This document shows, in pieces, positions 8,472 to 15,335 of a stretch of 64,000 bases of DNA. How positions within the stretch are numbered: position 1 is the first letter of the stretch; each line of letters starts with the position of its first letter. Below the pieces are notes generated by a model. The model ran no database searches. It had not been told where the DNA came from and saw only the letters and a list, made by a program, of their open reading frames with translations. Source of the stretch: JAAYZQ01 sp034428935 (GTDB taxonomy: Bacteria > Chloroflexota > Anaerolineae > JAAYZQ01); the NCBI GenBank assembly GCA_034428935.1, contig DAOUHB010000076.1:1-64000 (forward strand). Reading direction: 5' to 3'. A program made the translations under genes and the position numbers.

Positions 8472-9560
8472 TCATTCCACCCCATTCTCGCTCGAGCCTG
8501 CCTCGCCCCACGGGGGCGGAGAGACCAGGCTGTAAACGCTCACCGGCTCGCTGCGACCGCGGATCGCGGTCACGCCCCGGGCCCTGGCCTCCAGCCCGCC
8601 GCCCGCGGCGTGGTAGCAGCTCTCGGTGATCAAGATCTCGCCGCCGGCGGCCATCTCTTCCAGGCGCTGCGCCAGGTTGACCGTGTCGCCCACGGCGGTA
8701 TAGTGCAGCTGCTCCAGGGCTCCGATGTTGCCCACCAGGGCTTCGCCCGAGGCAACGCCCACTCCAAACTCCATGCGCAACTCCTCCGGCAGGCCGGCGT
8801 GGTAAGCCGCCACGGCGTCCCGCAGCGCCCAGGCGGCCCGCAGCGCACGCGGGGCGTGGTCGGGCTGGGGCAGGGGAGCGTTAAAGATGGCCATGACCAG
8901 GTCGCCGGCGTATTGGCTGATGGTACCCTCGTAGGCCAGGATGGCCTGCGCCGCGGCCGTCAGGTGCCCGTTGAGTACCTCCACGAGTTCTTCCGGCGGC
9001 AGCACCTCGGCCAGGGCCGTGTAGCCACGCAGATCGGCAAAGAGGATGGTCAGCTCCTGCCGGCATCCACCCAGGCTGACCCGGGCCGGCTCGGCCAGCA
9101 GGCGCTCGACGACGTGGGGCGGCACAAAACGCTCAAAGGTTTGGCGGATGGCGTGCTGGGCTTCTCGCAGGCGGTCCGCCTCTCGTTTGGTCCTCAATCG
9201 CGTCTGGACGCGGGCCAGCAATTCCCGGTAGTCAAAGGGCTTGAGGAGGTAATCCTCGGCCCCCAGTTGCAGCCCTCGGACCCGATGCTCAGGTGCGGCC
9301 CAGGCGGTGAGCATCAGCACGGGAATGTCGGCCGTCGCCGCGTTGGCCTTCAGCCTCTGGCACACCTCGTAACCGTTCAGCAAGGGCATATCCAGATCGA
9401 GGAGGATCAGGTCCGGGTTGTGCTCCCGGATCCTGTCCAGCGCTTCCTGCCCGTCAAAGGCGGCGACGACGCGATAGCCTTCCAGGGCGAGCAGGTCGCG
9501 GCACAACTCCACGCTGTCGATCCTGTCGTCGGCGACCAGTATAAGGGGCGCCTCACCCAT
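8472..9560 (-). CDS. response-regulator receiver fused to a class III nucleotidyl cyclase
   Basis: A 362-residue two-domain protein. Residues 5-125 are a CheY-like receiver with a phosphoacceptor Asp in LILLDLDMP, a Thr in MLTAWA and a Lys in LLKPFDY. A coiled helix follows, then a class III cyclase domain (ELTILFADLRGYTALAE, then YAGDLVMAIFNAP). Both metal-binding Asp positions (F-A-D-L and G-D) are present. The purine-specifying Lys of the usual K-Y/F-x-G-D motif is Gln here (Q-Y-A-G-D), so substrate and activity are uncertain. It sits inside the BMC operon between the vertex protein and the aldehyde dehydrogenase, with 1- and 11-base gaps. A sensor kinase is not present nearby. Confidence 0.88.
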   Translation of the reverse strand: MGEAPLILVADDRIDSVELCRDLLALEGYRVVAAFDGQEALDRIREHNPDLILLDLDMPLLNGYEVCQRLKANAATADIPVLMLTAWAAPEHRVRGLQLGAEDYLLKPFDYRELLARVQTRLRTKREADRLREAQHAIRQTFERFVPPHVVERLLAEPARVSLGGCRQELTILFADLRGYTALAEVLPPEELVEVLNGHLTAAAQAILAYEGTISQYAGDLVMAIFNAPLPQPDHAPRALRAAWALRDAVAAYHAGLPEELRMEFGVGVASGEALVGNIGALEQLHYTAVGDTVNLAQRLEEMAAGGEILITESCYHAAGGGLEARARGVTAIRGRSEPVSVYSLVSPPPWGEAGSSENGVE

Positions 9561-9571
9561 GCCAGTGATTC

Positions 9572-9862
9572 CTATTCCTTCTGATACTTGACCTCGCCGT
9601 GGACTTCCCACGTATCGACGACGGCCATGAGGACGGCATCGCACGGCTTCTTGTCGGTCATGGTGGTCTGCCGGGCCGACGAGCCGGTGGCATACAGCAC
9701 AACGTCGCCGATGCCGGCCTGCACCGCGTCGGCGGCGACGACATAGTCGCCCGTCTCCTCGTTCTCGATGTTCAGGCGCTTGACGACCAGAAGCTTGAAT
9801 CCCTCCAGCTTCTCGTCCTTGCGCGATGCCACGAGTGTGCCAACGACTTTGCCCAGGAGCAT
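9572..9862 (-). CDS. EutN/CcmL-family BMC vertex protein (BMC-P)
   Basis: A 96-residue pentameric vertex protein that caps the corners of the BMC shell. It has the family opening (M-L-L-G-K-V-V-G-T-L-V-A-S), the D-x-V-x-A-D/A-x-x-G-A/I-G-D-x-V-L strand pattern (AGIGDVVLYATGSSARQT) and the closing A-V-V-D-T-W-E/D segment. The ATG at 9862 gives the canonical N-terminus; longer reading upstream would overlap the MBL gene. It is the only vertex gene in the window. Confidence 0.92.
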   Translation of the reverse strand: MLLGKVVGTLVASRKDEKLEGFKLLVVKRLNIENEETGDYVVAADAVQAGIGDVVLYATGSSARQTTMTDKKPCDAVLMAVVDTWEVHGEVKYQKE

Positions 9863-9887
9863 GGTTCTCTCTCCAACTGCTCGCCGG

Positions 9888-10586
9888 CTAGGGCCGGGGC
9901 AGGCTATCGGCCATGGCCCGGATCCTCTGCCGGGCTCCCGCCAGGAGCGGCGGGCCGTGGCCAAAGCAGCAGATCTCGATGTCGAGGTCCGCCAGGCGCC
10001 GGATGGAAGCGTAGGCCTGCGCCATGTCCACCGAAAAGGTGAGGGGTGGCGCGCCCAGGCGTCCCCGGCGGTGGTTCAGGGCATCGCCCACGATGGCAAT
10101 CCGGCGCCCCGGGTGATAAAAGCAGGCGCTGCCCGCCGTGTGCCCGGGGACGTGGATCACCTGCCAGTCGCCCAGGTGGTCGCCGTCCCGCACGGCGCGC
10201 TCCACCCTGGCCGGGCAGTAGCGCAGCAGGTGGTTCACAGCCCCGTTAAAGAGACGCTGCGCCGGGGCGGCCAGAAGCACGGGCCCCAGGGCGCGATCCG
10301 CCTTGCCTTCGATGAGGGGCACGTCGGCTTCGTGGGCCACCACGCGGGCACCCGAGGCCTCCTGCAGAGCGGCAGTGCTGCCCATATGGTCGATGTCGCC
10401 GTGGGTCAGCCAGATCTCCTTGATGGCCGATGGCGGGCGGCCCAGCGATTCCAGGTGCTGCAGGACGGCGCGGGCGCGGCCGGGCATCGCCGCGTCGACG
10501 ACGATGGCGTCGTCTCCGTCGAGGAGAAGGTACACCTTGGTGTCCCAGATGCGCTCCACCCAGTGCAGGCCGGGAACGATCTCCAT
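9888..10586 (-). CDS. metallo-beta-lactamase-fold hydrolase embedded in the BMC operon
   Basis: A 232-residue MBL-fold protein with the metal-site motif T-H-G-D-I-D-H (second His of the usual HxHxDH is Asp), a later HVPGHTAGS and G-D-A-L metal ligand, and a terminal FGHGPPL. The family covers glyoxalase II-like and other hydrolases; the substrate is not predictable. It lies between BMC-H and the vertex gene, with 23-25-base gaps, so it is co-expressed with the shell. No encapsulation-type helix is visible at its N-terminus, so it may act outside the shell. Confidence 0.87.
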   Translation of the reverse strand: MEIVPGLHWVERIWDTKVYLLLDGDDAIVVDAAMPGRARAVLQHLESLGRPPSAIKEIWLTHGDIDHMGSTAALQEASGARVVAHEADVPLIEGKADRALGPVLLAAPAQRLFNGAVNHLLRYCPARVERAVRDGDHLGDWQVIHVPGHTAGSACFYHPGRRIAIVGDALNHRRGRLGAPPLTFSVDMAQAYASIRRLADLDIEICCFGHGPPLLAGARQRIRAMADSLPRP

Positions 10587-10609
10587 GCCGGTGCCCCTGT
10601 CCCGTTCTC

Positions 10610-10915
10610 CTATTCTCCCATTTCCTTGAGGACCTGATCGTGGCGCCCCAGGGGCAGGATCACGTCGATGTTGGCGTGGGGCCGGGGGATGACGTGGACC
10701 GAGACCACCTCTCCGACCTTTTCCGCGCCGCGGACACCCGCTTCGACGGCGGCCTTGCAGGCTGCCACGTCGCCGCGCACCACGGCGGTGCAATAGCCGC
10801 CGCCGATCTTTTCGTAGGACACGAGCTCGACCTTGGCCGCCTTGACCATGGCATCGGCCGCCTCGACCATTGCCGCAAACCCCCGTGTTTCGATCATGCC
10901 CAATGCTTCTGCCAT
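10610..10915 (-). CDS. BMC-H hexameric shell protein
   Basis: A 101-residue single-BMC-domain protein of the PduA/EutM/CcmK type that tiles the facets of the microcompartment. It opens with E-A-L-G-M-I-E-T-R-G, then AAADAMVKAAKVEL-like helix 1, the K-I-G-G-G-Y strand and the HVIPRPHANID loop. The pore-loop region Y-E-K-I-G-G-G-Y is canonical. A strong ribosome-binding site (AAGGAGG) lies 8-9 bases before the ATG at 10915. It is the only BMC-H gene in the window, so the shell would be made from one BMC-H, one BMC-T and one BMC-P unless other genes exist elsewhere. Confidence 0.95.
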   Translation of the reverse strand: MAEALGMIETRGFAAMVEAADAMVKAAKVELVSYEKIGGGYCTAVVRGDVAACKAAVEAGVRGAEKVGEVVSVHVIPRPHANIDVILPLGRHDQVLKEMGE

Positions 10916-10944
10916 TGCCTGTTTCCTCCTTACGAGTGAGCTAC

Positions 10945-11583
10945 TTAATCCTTGCGTTTGCTCTCTACTACCCGCCCGGTGATGTCCTCGATGGCCTGTA
11001 CGGCGGCGCTGTAACCGGCCATGATGTCGCGTTCTTCGCCGCCGAGATAGACGCGGCCAAAGCTGCCAAAGGGCCGCACGTCGACGATGTTGATCTGGGC
11101 CGCCTTTTCCGCCTCGTTGGCGGCCAGCACGGCATAGGCCGCCGGCTCGATCTCCATGATATAGAGCGTCTGGTCGGCGATGAGCATCATGCCGTCGCGA
11201 TTGCGGTTGATGAGCTGTGTCTGGTGGGCGTCGACGCGGCGGATGATCTGGCTGGAATGGATGCCCGGCTTGCGGCGCTCTTCGGCGCGCACCCCCAGGG
11301 CCTCCAGGATGGCCGCGCCCGCGGCCCGCACTTCGGCCTGGTCGGCCGAGTGCACCTCCAGGACGCCAAAGAGGCGCTCCACGATCTGGACGGCGGGCCG
11401 CACGTTGGTGGCCTTGAGGGCCACGTCGGTGATGCGGTTGATCTCGATGCCGGGCGAGATCTCGACCCACAGCGACGCATCGCCGGCCAGCGGCAAAAAA
11501 CCCCGGGCGGTAGAGCCGATAAAGGCAGCCATTTGCGGCTGCAGGCTATCCAGAAATACATAGGAACGCAGGTCGACGCTCAA
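10945..11583 (-). CDS. BMC-T tandem-domain trimeric shell protein
   Basis: A 212-residue protein with two BMC domains in tandem. The first runs from about residue 5 to 100 (SYVFLDSLQPQMAAFIGSTA; ISPGIEINRITDVALKATNV) and the second from about 110 to 200 (SQIIRRVDAHQTQLINRNRD; EPAAYAVLAANEAEKAAQIN). The combination recalls the BMC-T type that forms pseudohexamers with a larger, possibly gated pore (HO_5812-like), which is recognition from memory. It is co-transcribed, 13 bases downstream of deoC and 29 bases upstream of BMC-H. Confidence 0.9.
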   Translation of the reverse strand: MSVDLRSYVFLDSLQPQMAAFIGSTARGFLPLAGDASLWVEISPGIEINRITDVALKATNVRPAVQIVERLFGVLEVHSADQAEVRAAGAAILEALGVRAEERRKPGIHSSQIIRRVDAHQTQLINRNRDGMMLIADQTLYIMEIEPAAYAVLAANEAEKAAQINIVDVRPFGSFGRVYLGGEERDIMAGYSAAVQAIEDITGRVVESKRKD

Positions 11584-11596
11584 GTTCTCTCCTCCT

Positions 11597-12481
11597 TCAG
11601 GCCCCGCTGGCCTGTTGCACGATCTTGACCCCGGCGCTGGCGCCGATGCGCGTCGCGCCTGCCGCCACCATGGCCCGGGCGTCCTCCAGGTTGCGGATGC
11701 CCCCGGCGGCCTTTACCCCCAGCTCCGGACCGACGGCGAGGCGCATCAGTGCCACGTCCTGCGCGGTCGCACCGCCCGGCCCGAAGCCGGTGCTCGTCTT
11801 GACATAGTCCGCGCCGGCGGCCTTGGCCAGTTGGCAGGCAATGACCTTTTCCTCATCGGTCAACAGCGCGGCCTCGATGATCACCTTCAGGATCGCACCC
11901 CCGGCGTGGGTGCTGCGGGCCACGGTGGCGATGTCTCGCTCGACGTGGCCATAGTCCCTGGACTTCAGGGCGCCGATGTTGATGACCATGTCTATTTCAG
12001 TGGCCCCGTCGTCGATGGCTTTTTGTGCCTCGTAGGCCTTGACCTCGGGGGGCGTGGCCCCCAGGGGAAAGCCGACGACGGTGCAGACGTGCACCGGCGA
12101 GCCTTTGAGCAGTTGGGCGCACAGCTTCACGTAGGTGGGGTTGACGCACACCGCGGCAAAGTTGTACTTGCGGGCCTCGTAACAGAGCTGCGCGATCTGT
12201 TCCTGCGTGGCGTCGGGCTTGAGGAGGGTATGATCGATCATCCCCGCAATCTCCGGGCCCACCTGGGCATTGCCCAGGGTGGTCGTCAGGCGCGAAGCCC
12301 CGGCGTCCACCACCTCCTGGATCTTGTCGTGACACTTGGTCACGCAGGCACCCACGCAGTCGGTGCAGGCCACCCCGTCGTCACCCAGTTGGATGCGCGT
12401 CTCTTCTTCCTTGAGGAGGATCAATACCTCCCGCGTGATCTGCTCGACCAGTCTCTCGATGGTCGTTTCGTCCAGTTTCAC
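11597..12481 (-). CDS. deoC: deoxyribose-phosphate aldolase with N-terminal BMC-targeting helix and Cys cluster
   Basis: Cleaves 2-deoxyribose-5-phosphate to glyceraldehyde-3-phosphate and acetaldehyde. The class I aldolase domain spans about residues 75-294: the Asp of A-T-E-I-D-M-V-I-N, the Schiff-base Lys in L-K-V-I-I-E, and the second Lys in A-D-Y-V-K-T-S-T-G-F are all present. The first ~75 residues are extra to ordinary DeoC. They hold an amphipathic helix (ETTIERLVEQITREVLILL) and a C-x2-C-x3-C-x3-C cluster at residues 39-50. The GTG at 12481 gives this N-terminus. It is second in order after rpiB and feeds acetaldehyde to the aldehyde dehydrogenase of the same operon. Confidence 0.93.
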   Translation of the reverse strand: MKLDETTIERLVEQITREVLILLKEEETRIQLGDDGVACTDCVGACVTKCHDKIQEVVDAGASRLTTTLGNAQVGPEIAGMIDHTLLKPDATQEQIAQLCYEARKYNFAAVCVNPTYVKLCAQLLKGSPVHVCTVVGFPLGATPPEVKAYEAQKAIDDGATEIDMVINIGALKSRDYGHVERDIATVARSTHAGGAILKVIIEAALLTDEEKVIACQLAKAAGADYVKTSTGFGPGGATAQDVALMRLAVGPELGVKAAGGIRNLEDARAMVAAGATRIGASAGVKIVQQASGA

Positions 12482-12506
12482 GGGTACCTCTTTTCCGCCA
12501 GGCTGC

Positions 12507-13238
12507 TCACGGGCGCAGGAAACGCCGCTCGATCTGCATGATCTTGTCCACGCGCCGGGCGTGGCGGCCTCCGCCAAACTCGGTCTCGAGCCAGACCTTG
12601 ACCACTTGCCGGGCAAGGCCCGGGCCCAGGAGCGTGCCGCCCAGCGTCAGGACGTTGGCGTCGTTGTGCTCCCTGGAGTTCACCGCCGTGGCATGATCGT
12701 AGCACAGGGCGGCGCGCACGCCGGGAACCTTGTTGGCGGCCATGCACGACCCGATGCCCGCGCCGTCGACCACGATGCCCCGCCAGGCACGCCCCTCCGA
12801 CACCAGGCGCGCGACGGCGTAGGCCAGGTCGGGATAATCGACGGCGGCGGTGCTGTGGGTTCCGCAGTCGACGACGTCGTAGCCCAGCTCGCCCAGGTAG
12901 GCTTTCAGATCTTCCTTCATGGCAAAGCCGCCATGATCCGAGCCCAGGGCCACCGTGCGCGTCGCCGGCTTGTGGCGCGCGGCGAGCGCGGACTCTTCCG
13001 GGGCCCGCTCTTTCACCAGCTTGATCCCCCGGTCGAGGGCCGCGTCGCGGGCCAGGGGCGTGACCAGGGCGTCGGCCGGGACTACCAGGCTTTCGCCACG
13101 GCCCAGTCCCAGCAGATCTGCCTCGGTGATTGTTTGCCGGCGCTCGGCTGCCCCGGCCCCGGCGCTCGATTCGAGTCCCAGGGTGCGCATCAAGACACGC
13201 CGGACGATGCTCCTGACCTGTTCTTCGGGATCGCTCAT
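12507..13238 (-). CDS. RpiB/LacAB-family sugar-phosphate isomerase with BMC-targeting extension
   Basis: A 243-residue protein. The C-terminal ~150 residues are an RpiB/LacA/LacB domain (V-A-L-G-S-D-H-G-G-F, DYPDLAYAVA, AANKVPGVRAALCYD, REHNDANVLTLGG). RpiB interconverts ribose-5-P and ribulose-5-P; related enzymes act on other sugar phosphates. The usual catalytic Cys in C-G-T-G-I-G is replaced (V-D-G-A-G-I-G). The first ~90 residues are extra: an amphipathic helix (EEQVRSIVRRVLMRTLG) plus a segment TPLARDAALDRGIKLVKE that I associate with BMC-located enzymes. It is 19 bases downstream of lepB and first among the BMC genes. Confidence 0.88.
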   Translation of the reverse strand: MSDPEEQVRSIVRRVLMRTLGLESSAGAGAAERRQTITEADLLGLGRGESLVVPADALVTPLARDAALDRGIKLVKERAPEESALAARHKPATRTVALGSDHGGFAMKEDLKAYLGELGYDVVDCGTHSTAAVDYPDLAYAVARLVSEGRAWRGIVVDGAGIGSCMAANKVPGVRAALCYDHATAVNSREHNDANVLTLGGTLLGPGLARQVVKVWLETEFGGGRHARRVDKIMQIERRFLRP

Positions 13239-13257
13239 GGCTGTTCTGTGCCGCCTC

Positions 13258-13815
13258 TCACGGGTTGGCGTACACCGCCGTGGGCAGCAGCCCCCACGCT
13301 TCGGGAGGCCAATAACACAGCAATGCCTTGCCCACGATCTTGTCCCCGGCCAGCAGGCCCCAGGTGTGCGAGTCGCTGGAATTGTTGCGGTTGTCGCCCA
13401 GGACGTAATATTGGCCGTCAGGGATCATTGTCAGCGACTGGTTGTAGCGGCCCAGGTCGGCGATATAGGGTTCGTTGAGGCGCTGATGGTCTACCAACAC
13501 CTCGCCTCTCTGGACCTCTACGATTTCGCCCGGCAGGCCGATGATGCGCTTGATGAGCTTTCGTTCCGGATCAAAGGGGTCGCGAAAGACAATGATATCG
13601 CCTCGCCGCGGCTCGTGCAGCCGATAGTCGAGCTTGCTGACCACCAGGAACTGGTTGTTCTGCAGGGTAGGCACCATGCTCTGCCCGACAACGCGATAGT
13701 TCTCGAACAGGAAGGTGCGAACCAGAACATAGATTAGCAGGGTAAAGACGACGGTCTCTACGATCTCCCGGATAGCAGATCGTTCCCGCGGCCTGTTTTC
13801 TTGGTCGGCTGTCAT
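13258..13815 (-). CDS. lepB: signal peptidase I
   Basis: Type I leader peptidase that cleaves signal peptides on the outer face of the membrane. The 185-residue protein has one N-terminal TM helix (ETVVFTLLIYVLVRTFLF), the catalytic Ser in G-Q-S-M-V-P-T-L, the general-base Lys in L-I-K-R-I-I-G-L-P-G, and the later G-D-N-R-N-N-S-x-D-S box. It is the first gene behind a promoter and reads into the BMC operon with a 19-base gap. A housekeeping role is likely; the link to the BMC may be only positional. Confidence 0.95.
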   Translation of the reverse strand: MTADQENRPRERSAIREIVETVVFTLLIYVLVRTFLFENYRVVGQSMVPTLQNNQFLVVSKLDYRLHEPRRGDIIVFRDPFDPERKLIKRIIGLPGEIVEVQRGEVLVDHQRLNEPYIADLGRYNQSLTMIPDGQYYVLGDNRNNSSDSHTWGLLAGDKIVGKALLCYWPPEAWGLLPTAVYANP

Positions 13816-13854
13816 CTCTGATCCTTACGTGCCCGGGTCAAGGCCTCGCAAAGG

Positions 13855-13873
13855 CTGCCCGCACAGCGGGCAG
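13855..13873 (-). other. leader hairpin before lepB and the BMC operon
   Basis: In the 5' leader of the lepB transcript, an 8-bp perfect GC stem with a 3-base loop lies between the -10 box and the lepB ATG. It is followed by CCTTTGCG on the transcript, which is not a real U-tract. It could be an attenuator or only local structure. Confidence 0.35.
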
Positions 13874-13894
13874 GTTCTGGCGAGACGTGCTCGA

Positions 13895-13923
13895 ATTATA
13901 GCGCAACTCGCAGCGCATGGCAA
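13895..13923 (-). promoter_or_regulatory. promoter for lepB and the BMC operon
   Basis: Minus strand TTGCCA, 17-bp spacer, perfect TATAAT. It is about 80 bases before the lepB ATG. I saw no other promoter between lepB and the aldehyde dehydrogenase gene, so the shell genes probably depend on it. Confidence 0.7.
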
Positions 13924-13978
13924 GCCGACCCGCGCAAGCGGAAGGGGTGCCCGAGTGGCCGGGATTGGCACAATTCGC

Positions 13979-14007
13979 TTGACAAACGCGGTTGCATGGT
14001 GTATATT
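13979..14007 (+). promoter_or_regulatory. promoter for the lipoprotein-DUF881 operon
   Basis: TTGACA, 17-bp spacer, TATATT, 56 bases before the ATG at 14063. It is divergent from the lepB promoter. Confidence 0.75.
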
Positions 14008-14062
14008 GAAGACAGGGTTGGGGCATGTCCCCGACTATCGAAAGGAACAAGGAGGCGGAAGG

Positions 14063-14584
14063 ATGAAGCTCATTTTCGCGCGCTTCAGGCGTCCCGGCGT
14101 AGCCGGCGCACTTCTGTTGATCCTGCTCCTGCTCGCTGGCTGCGCAGAAGTACAGGTCGTGGAACCGGTGCCGTCCGGGACGCCAGGCCTGTTTGTCAGT
14201 CCCGTCTCGTCGGGGGGTGAGGACCATAACCTGGCTGTCATGGCTGCCGTGCTGGATCCACCCCTCCAGTACGAACAGCTCATCATCAGGCGGCAGTCGG
14301 TCACGCTGCTGGTGGTGATCGAGAACAGGGGGGATAGCACCGAGCGGGACGTGGCCGTGCGCGCAAGATTGACCAGTCCCCGAGATGCTGCACTGGACCT
14401 GTCGCAAGAGTCCAGTATTAAAAGCATTGCCCCCGGCGAAATTCAGATCGTGCGGTTTGCCCGCCTACAAGAGATCCCGTACTACTCGGCATACCGGTTG
14501 GAAGTGAGCGTGGATGCCGTGCCCGGCGAGTTGGACCTGAGAGACAACAGCAAGGTCTATGACGTGCGGATCTCCCGGGAGTAG
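14063..14584 (+). CDS. lipoprotein with a CARDB-like beta-sandwich domain
   Basis: A 173-residue lipoprotein. A signal sequence rich in Leu ends in a lipobox (L-A-G-C). The body (from about residue 60) has the layout of an N-terminal-anchored CARDB/DUF11-like beta sandwich, with the recognisable T-L-L-V-V-I-E-N-R-G-D-S strand-turn and S-V-D-A-V-P-G-E-L-D-L-R-D-N-S-K ending. Such domains act as adhesion or spacer modules. The ATG is preceded by AAGGAGG. It is 12 bases upstream of the first DUF881 gene; function unknown. Confidence 0.8.
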   Translation: MKLIFARFRRPGVAGALLLILLLLAGCAEVQVVEPVPSGTPGLFVSPVSSGGEDHNLAVMAAVLDPPLQYEQLIIRRQSVTLLVVIENRGDSTERDVAVRARLTSPRDAALDLSQESSIKSIAPGEIQIVRFARLQEIPYYSAYRLEVSVDAVPGELDLRDNSKVYDVRISRE

Positions 14585-14596
14585 CCTGCTCTTCGC

Positions 14597-15331
14597 ATGA
14601 CCCGCTTTCGACGCAAACATGGCAACAACCTGGCACTGCTGGCCGTCGGCCTGACCGTGGGCTTGTTGCTGGCCACGAGTTGGCGCGTGCCGGCCGGCAC
14701 CCACGCCGGCGAGGCCAACGACCGCGAGGAGCGCATCTATCTCAGCATCGAACGGTTGGAGACCGAGCAGCGGGACCTGCGGGAGACGCTGGGCTCGCTG
14801 CGCAGGGAACTGAGCGAGCGCCAGAGCGCGGCCGAGGCGGAAAGCGACCGACTGGAAGCCCTGCGGGCCGAGCTGGAGCGCCAGCAGCTTCTGGCCGGCC
14901 TGACGGAAGTGCACGGGCCGGGCGTGCGGATCATCCTTGACGACAGTGCCGCCAACCCTCCTGCCGGCGCCGACGCGAGCCCCTACCTGATCCACGAGCA
15001 GGACCTGCGGGACATTGTCAACCTGTTGTGGATGGCGGGCTCGGAGGCCATCGCCATCAACGACGAACGGCTGGTCGCCAGCTCGTCGATCTATTGCGTG
15101 GGCAGCACGGTGATGGTCAACAGCACGCGTCTGTCGCCGCCCTACGCCATCAGGGCCATCGGCAACCCCCGCGTGCAGCAGGACTATTTGCGGAACCCCT
15201 CCTACCTGCCATTCCTGAAGGAGAAAAAGCGCATCTACAGCCTTCGCTTTGACGTCGACGCCCAGGCCAGCGTCGTGTTGCCCGCCTACCGGGGCGCCTT
15301 CTTGACCGAGTACGCCCGGCCCGGGGAGTAG
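14597..15331 (+). CDS. DUF881-family membrane-anchored protein (first of a pair)
   Basis: A 244-residue protein: N-terminal TM helix (residues 12-27), then a long coiled coil (about residues 45-98, rich in Glu/Arg/Leu), then the DUF881 domain with the family's G-P-G-V-x-I-x-L-x-D strand, the D-L-x-x-I-V-N-x-L-W-x-A-G-S/A-E-A-I-A-I-N-D-E-R-L segment and the P-Y-x-I-x-A-I-G-N-P loop. In Firmicutes and Actinobacteria, DUF881 genes lie near sporulation or cell-division genes, but the function is unknown. It is 4 bases upstream of a second DUF881 gene. Confidence 0.88.
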   Translation: MTRFRRKHGNNLALLAVGLTVGLLLATSWRVPAGTHAGEANDREERIYLSIERLETEQRDLRETLGSLRRELSERQSAAEAESDRLEALRAELERQQLLAGLTEVHGPGVRIILDDSAANPPAGADASPYLIHEQDLRDIVNLLWMAGSEAIAINDERLVASSSIYCVGSTVMVNSTRLSPPYAIRAIGNPRVQQDYLRNPSYLPFLKEKKRIYSLRFDVDAQASVVLPAYRGAFLTEYARPGE

Positions 15332-15335
15332 GGAC

